A stretch of 64,000 bases of DNA from Bacillus sp. Bos-x628 (lineage in GTDB: Bacteria; Bacillota; Bacilli; Bacillales; Bacillaceae): the NCBI RefSeq assembly GCF_040500475.1, contig NZ_CP159358.1:2542001-2606000 (forward strand), read 5' to 3'. Below the pieces are notes generated by a model, which saw only the letters and a list, made by a program, of their open reading frames with translations, did not search any database and had not been told where the DNA came from. Of this stretch, positions 8,007 to 17,607 are shown piece by piece; positions within the stretch are counted from its first letter, which is position 1, and each line of letters begins with the position of its first letter. Made by a program: the position numbers and the translations under genes.

Positions 8007-10280
8007 ATGATTGAAGAGGTAATTCAAAAAAAGAGTGTCGTTGAAGGTTTAAAAAATCATCAAGAGAATTTAGAAATGCTTGTTCGCATTCATGATGACA
8101 TGCCATTAACAGATAGAGAATTTTATTTGTTCATGAGAGAAAGAGTATCAAAGCAAGAAATATTTCTTCCGCTTGTTCATCAAGAAGAAAATCTATTTAA
8201 ATTGGTGCTGAGTGAAGCATCGTTTCCACTTTCGTTGGAGCAAGGACAAACGTATAACTTATATGTTACGGACTACCTCAGTACAAACGAGGAAGAGGAT
8301 GAAGATGAACTTGAAGACTCTGCCTATGATTCGGATTTGGAAGAAGAGGATGAAGAATCAAAAGAAACGGAGATAAGTTCAGTTTCGGAATCACAAGAGA
8401 AGACCCCTTATTATAAAAGACGGTTAAAAATGGGAATTGAGACACCGGAGTTGGCTTTTTTAGAAAATGAGGAAGCAATGTTATATGTCATCCCTTATCG
8501 CACAGACAAAGGCAATGTCTCATTCAAAATTAAGCGTGAGTTGAAAGTTGTTAAATTCAATCAAATTGAGCTTAAGGACTCTTGTACATTATCCTTATCT
8601 GGATATGCAGGTGTTCTTAGTGCAGAGCATCCTTATCGCATCAAAGAAGTCAAGCTGCTCTTGAAAAAAAATGGAGATGAACCAGTTGAACACCGATTCC
8701 CAGTGGACATCCAGCATAAAAAAGACGAAGTCGTTCAATACCGTGATGATGGCCAGGTACCACAACTCTATCAATTTTTTGCAGAAGTTCCTTTAGAAGA
8801 ATTGACGTATTCATTGCACGAGCGCTTCATATACCGCTTTTATCTTGAATTTCATTGCGAAGTGAACGGAGTAGAGGAAACGTTAACGACATCTTCTCTT
8901 GTGCTTGGAGATCGATCAAATAAACTCAAAGGGCTTGTCCAAATTCATAAAAGAAATGACGTACCGATTCGTTATGAAGTATATCGAAAGAAAAAGAGAC
9001 AAACGTTAGGCATACGAATTAATGATTACACCATGAAAACACGAGCCAAATACTATCTCAAAAGTAAGTGGAAGAGATTCAAAAAGCAAATCGGGAAAAT
9101 AAAAAAAGTACGCAATCGTCTTGTGACCAGAACCTTTAAAACGACCTTTACGCTGGCGAGTAAACTGTCCGTGAAAAAGAAAACCGTTGTATTTGAAAGC
9201 TTTAATGGGAAACAATTCAGCTGTAACCCGCGTGCCATTTATGAATATATGAAAGAAAACCACCCTGAATATACGTTGATTTGGAGCGTCAAAAAAGGGC
9301 ACGAAGCGGCATTTAGAGAAAAGGGCATATATTATATCAATCGTTTGTCACTCAAATGGATTTTTGCCATGGCAAGAGCAGAATATTGGGTTGTGAACAG
9401 CCGTTTGCCGCTCTGGGTTCCAAAACCTCCTCATACCACATACTTGCAAACATGGCACGGTACGCCTTTAAAACGACTTGCAATGGATATGGATGAAGTG
9501 CATATGCCTGGAACCAACACGAAAAAATACAAAAAGAACTTCACGAAGGAAGCATCTAATTGGGATTACTTAATATCTCCTAATGCTTACTCTACTGAAA
9601 TCTTTACTCGAGCGTTCCAATTTCAAAAAACGATGATCGAGTCAGGATATCCGAGGAACGACTTCCTTCATAATGAAAACAATGAAGAAACGATGAGAAC
9701 GCTCAAACAAAAAATGAACCTGCCGCTTAATAAAAAATTAATCTTATATGCGCCAACTTGGAGAGACGATCAATTTTATAAAAAAGGAGAATATAAATTT
9801 GATTTAGATCTTGACCTTCATGAGCTAAGAGCATCCATCGGGGATGAATATATCATAATCCTTCGTATGCACTATTTAGTCGCTGAAAACTTTGATTTAA
9901 GTCCTTATGAAGGGTTTGCATATGACTTCTCTCATTACGAGGATATCAGAGATCTTTATATGATTTCAGACCTACTCATTACAGACTACTCATCTGTCTT
10001 CTTTGATTATGCAAACTTAAAGCGTCCGATGCTGTTCTATGTTCCAGACATTGAGACATACCGTGACAAATTAAGAGGTTTTTACTTCGACTTTGAACAA
10101 GAAGCACCTGGCCCGCTCGTGAAAGACACAGCAAGTGTCGTAGACTGGGTAAGAGAAACAGAAAAAGCCGATTTCACACTTCCTGATTCATTTGCACCGT
10201 TTTATAATAAGTTCTGCTATTTAGAAAGCGGGGAGTCATCGAAGCGGGTGGTGGAAGTGGTGTTTGAGTCGAGTAATTAA
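8007..10280 (+). CDS. tagF: CDP-glycerol:poly(glycerophosphate) glycerophosphotransferase TagF
   Basis: Polymerises the main poly(glycerol-phosphate) chain of wall teichoic acid at the inner membrane face. The product is 757 residues (746 in B. subtilis). The C-terminal Glyphos_transf domain is clear. QTWHGTPLKRL holds the catalytic His (about 484), RMHYLVAENFDL the second His (about 622), SGYPRNDFL and LYAPTWRDDQFY follow family patterns, and LITDYSSVFFDYANL is the CDP-glycerol signature. The N-terminal 350 residues are beta-rich, with a strongly acidic Glu/Asp/Ser-rich stretch at about 95-133. A basic region at about 330-390 may touch the membrane. It ends 18 bases before a terminator. Confidence 0.95.
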   Translation: MIEEVIQKKSVVEGLKNHQENLEMLVRIHDDMPLTDREFYLFMRERVSKQEIFLPLVHQEENLFKLVLSEASFPLSLEQGQTYNLYVTDYLSTNEEEDEDELEDSAYDSDLEEEDEESKETEISSVSESQEKTPYYKRRLKMGIETPELAFLENEEAMLYVIPYRTDKGNVSFKIKRELKVVKFNQIELKDSCTLSLSGYAGVLSAEHPYRIKEVKLLLKKNGDEPVEHRFPVDIQHKKDEVVQYRDDGQVPQLYQFFAEVPLEELTYSLHERFIYRFYLEFHCEVNGVEETLTTSSLVLGDRSNKLKGLVQIHKRNDVPIRYEVYRKKKRQTLGIRINDYTMKTRAKYYLKSKWKRFKKQIGKIKKVRNRLVTRTFKTTFTLASKLSVKKKTVVFESFNGKQFSCNPRAIYEYMKENHPEYTLIWSVKKGHEAAFREKGIYYINRLSLKWIFAMARAEYWVVNSRLPLWVPKPPHTTYLQTWHGTPLKRLAMDMDEVHMPGTNTKKYKKNFTKEASNWDYLISPNAYSTEIFTRAFQFQKTMIESGYPRNDFLHNENNEETMRTLKQKMNLPLNKKLILYAPTWRDDQFYKKGEYKFDLDLDLHELRASIGDEYIIILRMHYLVAENFDLSPYEGFAYDFSHYEDIRDLYMISDLLITDYSSVFFDYANLKRPMLFYVPDIETYRDKLRGFYFDFEQEAPGPLVKDTASVVDWVRETEKADFTLPDSFAPFYNKFCYLESGESSKRVVEVVFESSN

Positions 10281-10297
10281 AAGCAATATTTAATTTT

Positions 10298-10341
10298 AAT
10301 CAGCTCTTGAGGAATCAAATCCAAAAGTGCTGATTTTTTTA
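10298..10341 (+). terminator. Terminator after tagF
   Basis: AATCAGC (10298-10304) pairs with GCTGATT (10329-10335), followed by a T-run. This closes the tagD-tagF unit and separates it from the AT-rich insert. Confidence 0.7.
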
Positions 10342-10412
10342 TTAATTGAAAGTCTAGTTTACTTCAAATTCAAAAAGTGGTTCTTTCGTCCTTTTAAAAA
10401 TGGATATTGAAG

Positions 10413-10441
10413 TACATTATTGTAAAGGTGTATGATATAAT
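10413..10441 (+). promoter_or_regulatory. Probable promoter of the AT-rich two-gene insert
   Basis: Extended -10 TGATATAAT (core 10436-10441) with a poor -35 TACATT at spacing 17. It lies 86 bases before the GTG start at 10527. The 246-base gap otherwise holds only the tagF terminator. Confidence 0.5.
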
Positions 10442-10526
10442 ATTTAAAAAAATGCAACTTTTGTATCCAACCTATTTTTGAATCTAGTTAGGATCTTTAT
10501 AAAGAGATTAGAAAGGCGAGGTAGAA

Positions 10527-13500
10527 GTGATAAATAGTTTTCAACTAAGTAATGTGGAATCGAAGGAAGATAATTTTCACCTCCATATAGTATATAATGG
10601 AGATTACACTATACAAAAAATTATTTCGTATATAGATAAAATAAAATTGATAAATCTAAATAACTTAGAAGAATATATCTTATCTTTTAAAGCTGAAATT
10701 GTAGAAGATAAAATCGTTTGTGAAATTGCAAAAGATTATTTTCCTTTAGATGAGTCCGAATATTCTATCATTTTCTCATTCATATTAAATAAAGATATTA
10801 TAGAAATAAATTTAATAAATAGTTTAACAGAAACTTTTGTAGACAAAATAAAAAATAATCTGATTACTATTAACTCTTGTGAAAAAGAATTATCAACATG
10901 TTATTTCAGTGTTAAGAAAAAAAGTAACATTAACTTAGTAATCAGCGATGTTCATTCATTTAGAAATTCGACAGAATTAATTTTTGATTTTAAAGACAAT
11001 CCTCTATTGACATATAATAATGCGGTAAAAGAAATATATTTGGAAAATAATTTTACGAAAGAAAGGTTAACAATAGAGCCCTCTAAACTTATTTGTAAAG
11101 AAAAAAAGGTAAAGCTGAAAATAAGCTTATCTAATACTATAACTTATGAAGGACCTTGGAGTATGGGTCTAATTTTAAAAGATGATGAAAAAAATGATTT
11201 TACTTTCTCACTTAACTCCTATGATGAATATTATTCTGAATTCACTAGTGTAGAAGGGGAACCAAGGGTGTACAGACTATATAGAAATCAGTTTGGACAC
11301 CTCCAAATAGATCCGTTTAATTATACTGGAGAGTTATTAAAAAATACTGTGAATAATGTTTTATTAAAAGATAATAAAATGGAAATTCATTTCACTTCTG
11401 TATTTAATACTATGTTTACCCAGAAAGACAGTGTGATTTCTGTAGTATTCCGAAGTAGACATAATTATAGCCAAAAGGTATTTCCTGTAATTAATAATGG
11501 TTATAATACTTATAAAGTAGAATTAAACATTATGGAATGCAACAAAATGTTTGATGATGGTATTTGGGATATATTTCTGATTTATAATATTAATGACTGT
11601 ACTGTAGAGTTTCCCATTAGTTCAAATCAAGAATTTATAAATAGTCTTGTAACCTTACCTGAAACAATATATAACAATAAAGAGATTAAATGCGCAAGGT
11701 TTTACTTAACAAAAGATAATAGACTAGCTTTGTTAATAAAAAAAGACTTCTATATTGCGGATTTACATACAATTAGTATAGATGAAGGTAAAATGCTAAT
11801 TAAAGGTTGGATTGATTTAAATACATCCAAAGTTATATTGAAACAAATGACCCTTTTAGATGAAAATAATCAAAACATAAAGACTAATTATAAAAGTAAA
11901 ATTAATAACAATTGTTATCATTTTTCAATCGAAATTGATTGTAATGATGTTAAAGCAGAAATTGAATATCAAAAGGAATATAGTTTGTTAGCTACCCTTA
12001 AGTTAGGTGAAGAACTTTTAGTTTATCCTGTTTCGTTTAACCATGGAGAAAAGGAAAAATATAAATCACACATTTATCCAACCTTTAATGTAAACGAACA
12101 ATATGCAATTCATCCAGAGTTTAATTTAGATAACTCTTTTGAATTAACTTTAACTCATACAATAAAACCTTATTGTTATTCTATTAAAAAGACGGCTAAG
12201 AGAATTGAATTGATTGTTCATATAAGTAGTAACGACATACTATTTAATCGAACTCAATTAATCTTAATAAATAATAAAAAAGAAATAGAGTTAGCTATAG
12301 ACAATAATGATGTTATAAAAAACTCCATAGTTTTTCAAATTGATAAATCAACTTTTAGTATGGATAAAATTAAAGATGAGCAGTGGGAGTTATTTATTCG
12401 TACTACTACGAAAGAAGGTGAAAATTTTTTATCTAGGTTAGCTCCTAAAGATGGAAGAGAGCAGTTGTTTCCTTCAACATTCAAATCTGGTTCGATTAAA
12501 GTGAAAAAGAAAAAACATTTAGCTGTATTTAGAACTAGAGATAATAATTTGAATATAGAAGTAAGAGATATCAAAGCTTATGAGAGTTATTTAGAAAAAA
12601 TAAAGTTTTATGGTGCAAAGTTAGTTTCTAAATTCATCAAACATTTAAAGGTTAAGCCAATATGGTTCATTGGGGAAAATCTAGCCGAAGTTGCTCAAGA
12701 TAATGGTATTGCTTTTTTTAAATACTTGTATCACAACAAAAATGAACAGAGCTTTTATTATATAAGTGTAAAAGATAATAAAAATGGTGATGTGCTAGAG
12801 AAATATAATAAAAACGTCATTCAATACGATAGTTTTAAACATTACGTTTACTATCACTTAAGCGAGTTCTTAATAGTAAGTCATGGAATAAGAGATGTCG
12901 TACCGACATTTGTCCATAATAAAATGTCCAGAAATGAAAAACCGGTAATTTACCTTCAACATGGAATTACTGCAATGAAAAAATTAAAATTTAATCGCAA
13001 ATCTTACAATGGAATGATAAAGAAATTTATTGTTTGTTCTGAATCTGAAAAAGATATCTTTGTTAAGCAAATGGGTTTTTCACCAGAACAAGTTTGTGTA
13101 ACTGGATTTTCAAGATTTGATACATTAGAAGATATGAGTAGTCTGAAAAAGCAAAAGGAAATTGTTATTATGCCTACTTGGAGAGAATGGATTGACGATG
13201 CAGAATTTGCAACATCTCCATTTTACTTAAATTATGCAGAATTATTAAAGAGTGAGGAACTTAAAAAAGTTATAACAGAAAATAACATAAAACTTAAGTT
13301 TTTTATGCATATTGAGCTCCAAAGAAAATTTAATGAATATTTTCACGGGTTTGACAAGTATATTGAAATAATTAATGTTGGAGATCAAACTGTAAAAAGT
13401 ATTCTTAGTGAAAGTTCTTTGCTGATTACTGATTATTCAAGTGTGATATTTGATTTTCATTATTTAGATAAACCTGTTATGTTCTATCAATTTGATTTAG

Positions 13501-13745
13501 AAGATTATTTAAAGTATAGAGGGTCTTACGTTAATATGAGAACAGATTTATTAGGTCCCACTGCGACTACAAGTGAAGATTTAATTGCTTTGATAAAGGA
13601 ATATATAAAAAGAGAATTCAAGGCAGAGCAAAGGTATAAAATTAAATCTAAGAAATACTATAGATACTTTGACAGGAACAATTCTGAAAGAATTTATAAA
13701 GAAATATTATCTGTCAAAGAAGAACAAAAGGGGACAGAGAATTGA
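10527..13745 (+). CDS. Large TagB/TagF-type polyol-phosphate transferase, AT-rich
   Basis: The 1072-residue product has a C-terminal Glyphos_transf domain (about residues 720-1060). Visible motifs are IYLQHGITAMKKLKF (catalytic His), VTGFSRFDTLED, IVIMPTWREWID, FFMHIELQRKF with a second His, and LLITDYSSVIFDFHYLD. The first 700 residues look like several tandem beta-sandwich units with no recognised catalytic motif and no GT2 domain, so it is not a standard GgaB. Base composition is far more AT-rich than its neighbours (9 G/C in 60 at 10621-10680, against 27 in 60 at 9421-9480), which suggests horizontal acquisition. It overlaps the next gene by 4 bases. It probably builds or extends a second polyol-phosphate polymer; the substrate is unknown. 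Confidence 0.8.
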   Translation: MINSFQLSNVESKEDNFHLHIVYNGDYTIQKIISYIDKIKLINLNNLEEYILSFKAEIVEDKIVCEIAKDYFPLDESEYSIIFSFILNKDIIEINLINSLTETFVDKIKNNLITINSCEKELSTCYFSVKKKSNINLVISDVHSFRNSTELIFDFKDNPLLTYNNAVKEIYLENNFTKERLTIEPSKLICKEKKVKLKISLSNTITYEGPWSMGLILKDDEKNDFTFSLNSYDEYYSEFTSVEGEPRVYRLYRNQFGHLQIDPFNYTGELLKNTVNNVLLKDNKMEIHFTSVFNTMFTQKDSVISVVFRSRHNYSQKVFPVINNGYNTYKVELNIMECNKMFDDGIWDIFLIYNINDCTVEFPISSNQEFINSLVTLPETIYNNKEIKCARFYLTKDNRLALLIKKDFYIADLHTISIDEGKMLIKGWIDLNTSKVILKQMTLLDENNQNIKTNYKSKINNNCYHFSIEIDCNDVKAEIEYQKEYSLLATLKLGEELLVYPVSFNHGEKEKYKSHIYPTFNVNEQYAIHPEFNLDNSFELTLTHTIKPYCYSIKKTAKRIELIVHISSNDILFNRTQLILINNKKEIELAIDNNDVIKNSIVFQIDKSTFSMDKIKDEQWELFIRTTTKEGENFLSRLAPKDGREQLFPSTFKSGSIKVKKKKHLAVFRTRDNNLNIEVRDIKAYESYLEKIKFYGAKLVSKFIKHLKVKPIWFIGENLAEVAQDNGIAFFKYLYHNKNEQSFYYISVKDNKNGDVLEKYNKNVIQYDSFKHYVYYHLSEFLIVSHGIRDVVPTFVHNKMSRNEKPVIYLQHGITAMKKLKFNRKSYNGMIKKFIVCSESEKDIFVKQMGFSPEQVCVTGFSRFDTLEDMSSLKKQKEIVIMPTWREWIDDAEFATSPFYLNYAELLKSEELKKVITENNIKLKFFMHIELQRKFNEYFHGFDKYIEIINVGDQTVKSILSESSLLITDYSSVIFDFHYLDKPVMFYQFDLEDYLKYRGSYVNMRTDLLGPTATTSEDLIALIKEYIKREFKAEQRYKIKSKKYYRYFDRNNSERIYKEILSVKEEQKGTEN

Positions 13746-14944
13746 AAATTACATTTCTTGTATATAACATTTATGGAATGGGCGGAACTGTAAGGACAGT
13801 TGCTAATACTGCTAATTTTCTTGCTAATCAAGGATATCGAGTAGAAATAATTAGTGTTCGTAAAACAAGAACAACTCCAATGTTTGAATTAGATAAGAGA
13901 ATAAAGCTTAAGCCAATTTTTGATGCCAGAAGAGGAATGCTATTTGGGAAAAATACTCCTAAATCTAAGAAAGTGATAAAAACTGTGTTAATGAAAATAC
14001 CTAGCATTTTAATTGACAAAAATGAAGAGCTATATCATATGTTTAATTTATTTGTTGACCTAAAAATTATAAATGCTATTAGAAAAATAGATGAGGGAGT
14101 TTTTATAACTACAATCCCTTCATTTAATTTATTATCTCCGATTTTTGCTTCGAAAGATTTAATTAAAATAGGTCAAGAACATAAATATTATAATGGTTAT
14201 CATCCAAGGTTGCAGAAAAAAATAAAAAAATACTATAGAAAATTGGATTCTTTAATTTGCTTAACGGATTCAGAAATTGCTGTATATAAAGAAATTCTGC
14301 AAGGAAGTAATACTAAACTCTTTAAAATTGAAAATGCTACTAAAATGCCAAATTTTAGTTCAGATTTAAATGAAAAAACAATTATTGCGGCTGGGCGTTA
14401 TGTTTATGAAAAGGGATTTGATATGTTAATTAATTCCTTTGAAATTGTTATAAATAAACATCCTGATTGGAAATTGAAAATTTTTGGTGCTGGAGAAGAA
14501 GAAGAAACATTAAGAAATTTGATATTTTCGAAAAAATTATATAATAATGTTTTTCTCATGCCGAAAACTAATAATATACTAGAGGAGATGAGTAAATCAT
14601 CTATTTATGCTTTGAGCTCTAGGCAAGAATCGTTTGGTATGGTTGTTGTAGAAGCTATGTCTGTTGGAGTTCCATGTGTTAGTTTTGCTTGTCCTGGTCC
14701 TGCGGAAATTATAAAAAATAATGAAGATGGAATTGTAGTTGAAAAAGAAAATATTAATGCTTTTGCAGATGCTTTAATGTATTTAATAGAAAATGAAGAC
14801 ATAAAAAAAGAAATGGGTAAACTCGCAAGAAAAAACGTAAGAAGATATTCCTTTAATTCTTTAGGTGAAAAATGGATTGCGATGTTGAACTTATTTAATA
14901 AACAAGATTGTACCCAAGAAAAATCAAATGAGAAAATAATTTAA
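13742..14944 (+). CDS. GT4 family glycosyltransferase, AT-rich insert
   Basis: A 400-residue GT-B glycosyltransferase of family 4, presumably acting on a wall polymer. The N-terminal YNIYGMGGTVRTVANTANF is the glycine-rich acceptor-side loop; IIAAGRYVYEKGFDML starts the donor domain; the EX7E motif is ESFGMVVVE (about residues 296-304). TTG start with AAAGGGG upstream; ATTGA overlap with the preceding stop gives translational coupling. Codon and base composition match the preceding gene and not the flanking tag genes, so the two came in together. The sugar transferred cannot be told. Confidence 0.85.
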   Translation: MKITFLVYNIYGMGGTVRTVANTANFLANQGYRVEIISVRKTRTTPMFELDKRIKLKPIFDARRGMLFGKNTPKSKKVIKTVLMKIPSILIDKNEELYHMFNLFVDLKIINAIRKIDEGVFITTIPSFNLLSPIFASKDLIKIGQEHKYYNGYHPRLQKKIKKYYRKLDSLICLTDSEIAVYKEILQGSNTKLFKIENATKMPNFSSDLNEKTIIAAGRYVYEKGFDMLINSFEIVINKHPDWKLKIFGAGEEEETLRNLIFSKKLYNNVFLMPKTNNILEEMSKSSIYALSSRQESFGMVVVEAMSVGVPCVSFACPGPAEIIKNNEDGIVVEKENINAFADALMYLIENEDIKKEMGKLARKNVRRYSFNSLGEKWIAMLNLFNKQDCTQEKSNEKII

Positions 14945-14950
14945 ACATAA

Positions 14951-15003
14951 AAAGTCTCCATATAACAGGTATAATAGTGTGCCGTTGTTATTGGAGACTT
15001 TAT
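14951..15003 (+). terminator. Terminator after the AT-rich insert
   Basis: AAAGTCTCCA (14951-14960) pairs with TGGAGACTTT (14992-15001) over a 31-base loop, followed by a T-rich run. Confidence 0.65.
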
Positions 15004-15045
15004 TGTATTTAAATAAAGTCTACGTGTTGCTAAAGCTTATGAAAA

Positions 15046-15074
15046 GTGAAAAATTTTTTAATTTCTGTTACAAT
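15046..15074 (+). promoter_or_regulatory. Probable SigA promoter of tagGH
   Basis: GTGAAA (15046-15051), spacer of 17, TACAAT (15069-15074), 58 bases before the tagG start. Confidence 0.5.
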
Positions 15075-15132
15075 TATGAGCGGTGCTTTTAAATTTTAAT
15101 AGTACTCAAAACTTTTTCTAAGGAAGATTAGA

Positions 15133-15960
15133 ATGAACGCAATGTTGACGATATTAAAGGAGCAAATCAGCTCATTTTCACTGATTATGCGACTTGCTGT
15201 TTATGAAACAAAATCAAAATATCAGATGAATTATTTAGGCGTTTTATGGCAGTTTTTAAATCCATTGATTCAAATGTTGGCTTACTGGTTTGTTTTTGGT
15301 ATGGGGATTCGTGGAGGTCAGCCAATTGTGATTGGTGGCATGGAGGTTCCATTTATTATATGGATGCTTGCCGGATTGATCCCTTGGTTTTTCATTAGTC
15401 CGACAATCCTTGATGGATCAAATAGTGTGTTTAAACGCATTAATATGGTGTCAAAAATGAATTTTCCGATTAGTGCACTGCCATCTGTTGTGATTATGTC
15501 CAACTTGTTCAGCTACTTTGTCATGATGGGTGTGTATTTTATTGTGCTGATTTCCTACGGCATATATCCCGATGCACATTGGATACAATATATTTACTAT
15601 CTCATATGTATGATCGCGTTCATGTTTTCGTTTAGTTTGTTTAATTCCACGATTAGTGTACTCGTGAGAGACTATCAATTTTTATTACAATCAGTGACAC
15701 GTTTACTTTTCTTTTTACTGCCGATTTTTTGGAATATCTCTGAAAAGCTAACTGGAGACAACGCATGGATCGGTGATATTTTAAGACTCAATCCGTTATT
15801 CTACATTATTGATGGTTTCAGAAATAGCTTATTAAAGGGCGAATGGTTCTTCCATGATGTCAAATACACGCTTTATTTTTGGCTGTTTACGCTTCTTCTC
15901 TTAACAGTTGGTTCATTGCTTCATATGAAATTTAGGGATAAATTTGTCGATTTTCTTTAA
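15133..15960 (+). CDS. tagG: Teichoic acid ABC exporter, membrane subunit TagG
   Basis: Permease of the TagGH exporter that flips undecaprenyl-PP-linked teichoic acid to the outer face. 275 residues, matching the family, with an amphipathic N terminus followed by about six membrane segments of the ABC-2 type ([46 protein letters not shown]). AAGGA precedes the ATG. Its ATPase gene follows after 19 bases. In B. subtilis tagGH is essential and lies next to tagDEF; here the AT-rich pair sits between. Confidence 0.94.
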   Translation: MNAMLTILKEQISSFSLIMRLAVYETKSKYQMNYLGVLWQFLNPLIQMLAYWFVFGMGIRGGQPIVIGGMEVPFIIWMLAGLIPWFFISPTILDGSNSVFKRINMVSKMNFPISALPSVVIMSNLFSYFVMMGVYFIVLISYGIYPDAHWIQYIYYLICMIAFMFSFSLFNSTISVLVRDYQFLLQSVTRLLFFLLPIFWNISEKLTGDNAWIGDILRLNPLFYIIDGFRNSLLKGEWFFHDVKYTLYFWLFTLLLLTVGSLLHMKFRDKFVDFL

Positions 15961-15979
15961 AAAGTAAGGAGATTATACG

Positions 15980-17581
15980 ATGAAACTAAAGGTTTCGTTT
16001 CGAAACGTATCCAAGCAATACGTGCTATATAAAAAACAGTCAGATAAGATCAAAGGACTGTTTTTTCCTAATAAAAATGAAAAAGGTTTCTTCGCTGTTC
16101 GTGATGTGTCCTTTGATGTATATGAAGGTGAGACGATTGGTTTTGTTGGAATCAATGGCTCGGGGAAATCAACGATGTCAAACCTTCTTGCGAAAATTAT
16201 TCCCCCGACGAGCGGCGAAATTGATATGGATGGGCAGCCTTCGTTAATTGCCATTGTGGCAGGACTGAACAACCAATTGAGCGGCAAAGACAACATTCGA
16301 TTAAAATGCTTAATGATGGGACTAACGAATAAGGAAATAGACGAGCTTTATGAAAAAATTGTAGAGTTTGCGGATATTGGCGACTTTATCGATCAGCCTG
16401 TGAAAAGCTATTCAAGTGGAATGAAATCTCGATTAGGTTTTGCAATTTCAGCACATATTGATCCTGATATCCTCATTATTGATGAAGCGTTGTCAGTTGG
16501 AGATCAAACCTTCTATCAAAAATGTGTGGATCGTATCACAGAATTTAAAGAGCAAGGAAAGACGATCTTTTTTGTCAGTCACTCGATCAGTCAAATTCAA
16601 AAAATTTGTGACCGGGTCGCTTGGATGCATTATGGTGAGCTGCGTATGTTTGACGATACGAAAAAAGTCGTGAAAGAATACAAAGAGTTTGTTGACTGGT
16701 TTAACAAGTTATCCAAGAAAGAAAAAAAGGAATATCAACTGAAACATAAAGAAGGAAGAAAAGGTGTACAAAAGGCAGAAAAGGTCACGCGGTATCAAGA
16801 AGACGGGAAGCGCCGTTCATTTTTTGGACCGGCCTTTCAAGTGACAGTTTTAACCATTCTGACCATCTTACTTGCCCTTTCTATGTTTTCGGATCGTCCG
16901 CTTCGTACGTTGGTGACATTTGGTGCTAGTTCATCAAATAAAACAGAGGTGCTTCAGTCAACGAGTCCTCACAATCAAGGGGCGTCTGATTTAAAAAAGG
17001 TGAACAGACAAGCCATTGTCATGGCTGATCCAATGACTGTTTACAAAGATCAAGCAATGAAAAAGAAAGCAGCATTCACTTTACCTTTTGGTGAACAAGT
17101 ACAAGTTGTTGCGGAGAACAAGCAAACGGTAAAAATACGGAAAGCTAATCAGACGTACTTTGTGAAACCGACTTCTCTGAAAAATGAAGACGAATTAAAA
17201 CAACTCTCTATTCAGCAGGGACAGTTTAACTCCTATGTATCACCTGCATCAGCTGCATCTTATGAGTATTTACTTTCTTTCCTTGGGAAAGAAGAATCTG
17301 TACTTCTGCAAAGAATGCATACACTGAACTCGGTGAAAAGTGATCAAGGAGAAAACATTCAGCGTTTGGTCACAGAAAAAACGGATTATGTGATTCATCA
17401 AGGGCAGGCTGATACCATTGTGTTTCGAGAGATCATGCCAGTATCACCTTCAACACTCGGGCTGACAGAACAGAATGTCTGGAGAAATGAGAAACAAACG
17501 AAATTCGTTGTGAAGGGTAAAAATAATCTGTTTGTGATTAATAATGAACAGCATACGTTGACTATTTCAGCGATTAAATAA
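15980..17581 (+). CDS. tagH: Teichoic acid ABC exporter, ATP-binding subunit TagH
   Basis: ATPase partner of TagG. 533 residues, near the usual 527. Residues 1-250 are the ABC domain: Walker A GINGSGKST (about 57), signature SYSSGMKSRL (about 143), Walker B ILIIDEAL (about 164), H-loop FVSHS. A membrane segment at about 287-305 (VTVLTILTILLALSMF) is followed by an outer C-terminal part with an SH3-like stretch (MTVYKDQAMKKKAAF and following), as in B. subtilis TagH. A strong terminator follows. Confidence 0.95.
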   Translation: MKLKVSFRNVSKQYVLYKKQSDKIKGLFFPNKNEKGFFAVRDVSFDVYEGETIGFVGINGSGKSTMSNLLAKIIPPTSGEIDMDGQPSLIAIVAGLNNQLSGKDNIRLKCLMMGLTNKEIDELYEKIVEFADIGDFIDQPVKSYSSGMKSRLGFAISAHIDPDILIIDEALSVGDQTFYQKCVDRITEFKEQGKTIFFVSHSISQIQKICDRVAWMHYGELRMFDDTKKVVKEYKEFVDWFNKLSKKEKKEYQLKHKEGRKGVQKAEKVTRYQEDGKRRSFFGPAFQVTVLTILTILLALSMFSDRPLRTLVTFGASSSNKTEVLQSTSPHNQGASDLKKVNRQAIVMADPMTVYKDQAMKKKAAFTLPFGEQVQVVAENKQTVKIRKANQTYFVKPTSLKNEDELKQLSIQQGQFNSYVSPASAASYEYLLSFLGKEESVLLQRMHTLNSVKSDQGENIQRLVTEKTDYVIHQGQADTIVFREIMPVSPSTLGLTEQNVWRNEKQTKFVVKGKNNLFVINNEQHTLTISAIK

Positions 17582-17607
17582 AAGCTGCCGAAGCCGGCAG
17601 CTTTTTT
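17579..17607. terminator. Bidirectional terminator between tagH and gtaB
   Basis: AAGCTGCCG (17582-17590) pairs with CGGCAGCTT (17595-17603) over a 4-base loop, with A-run before and T-run after. It serves the convergent tagH and gtaB. Confidence 0.88.

Noticed and set aside
10527..13745. Calling the large AT-rich gene ggaB
   Set aside because: GgaB has an N-terminal GT2 domain; none is visible here. Only the C-terminal transferase part is shared.
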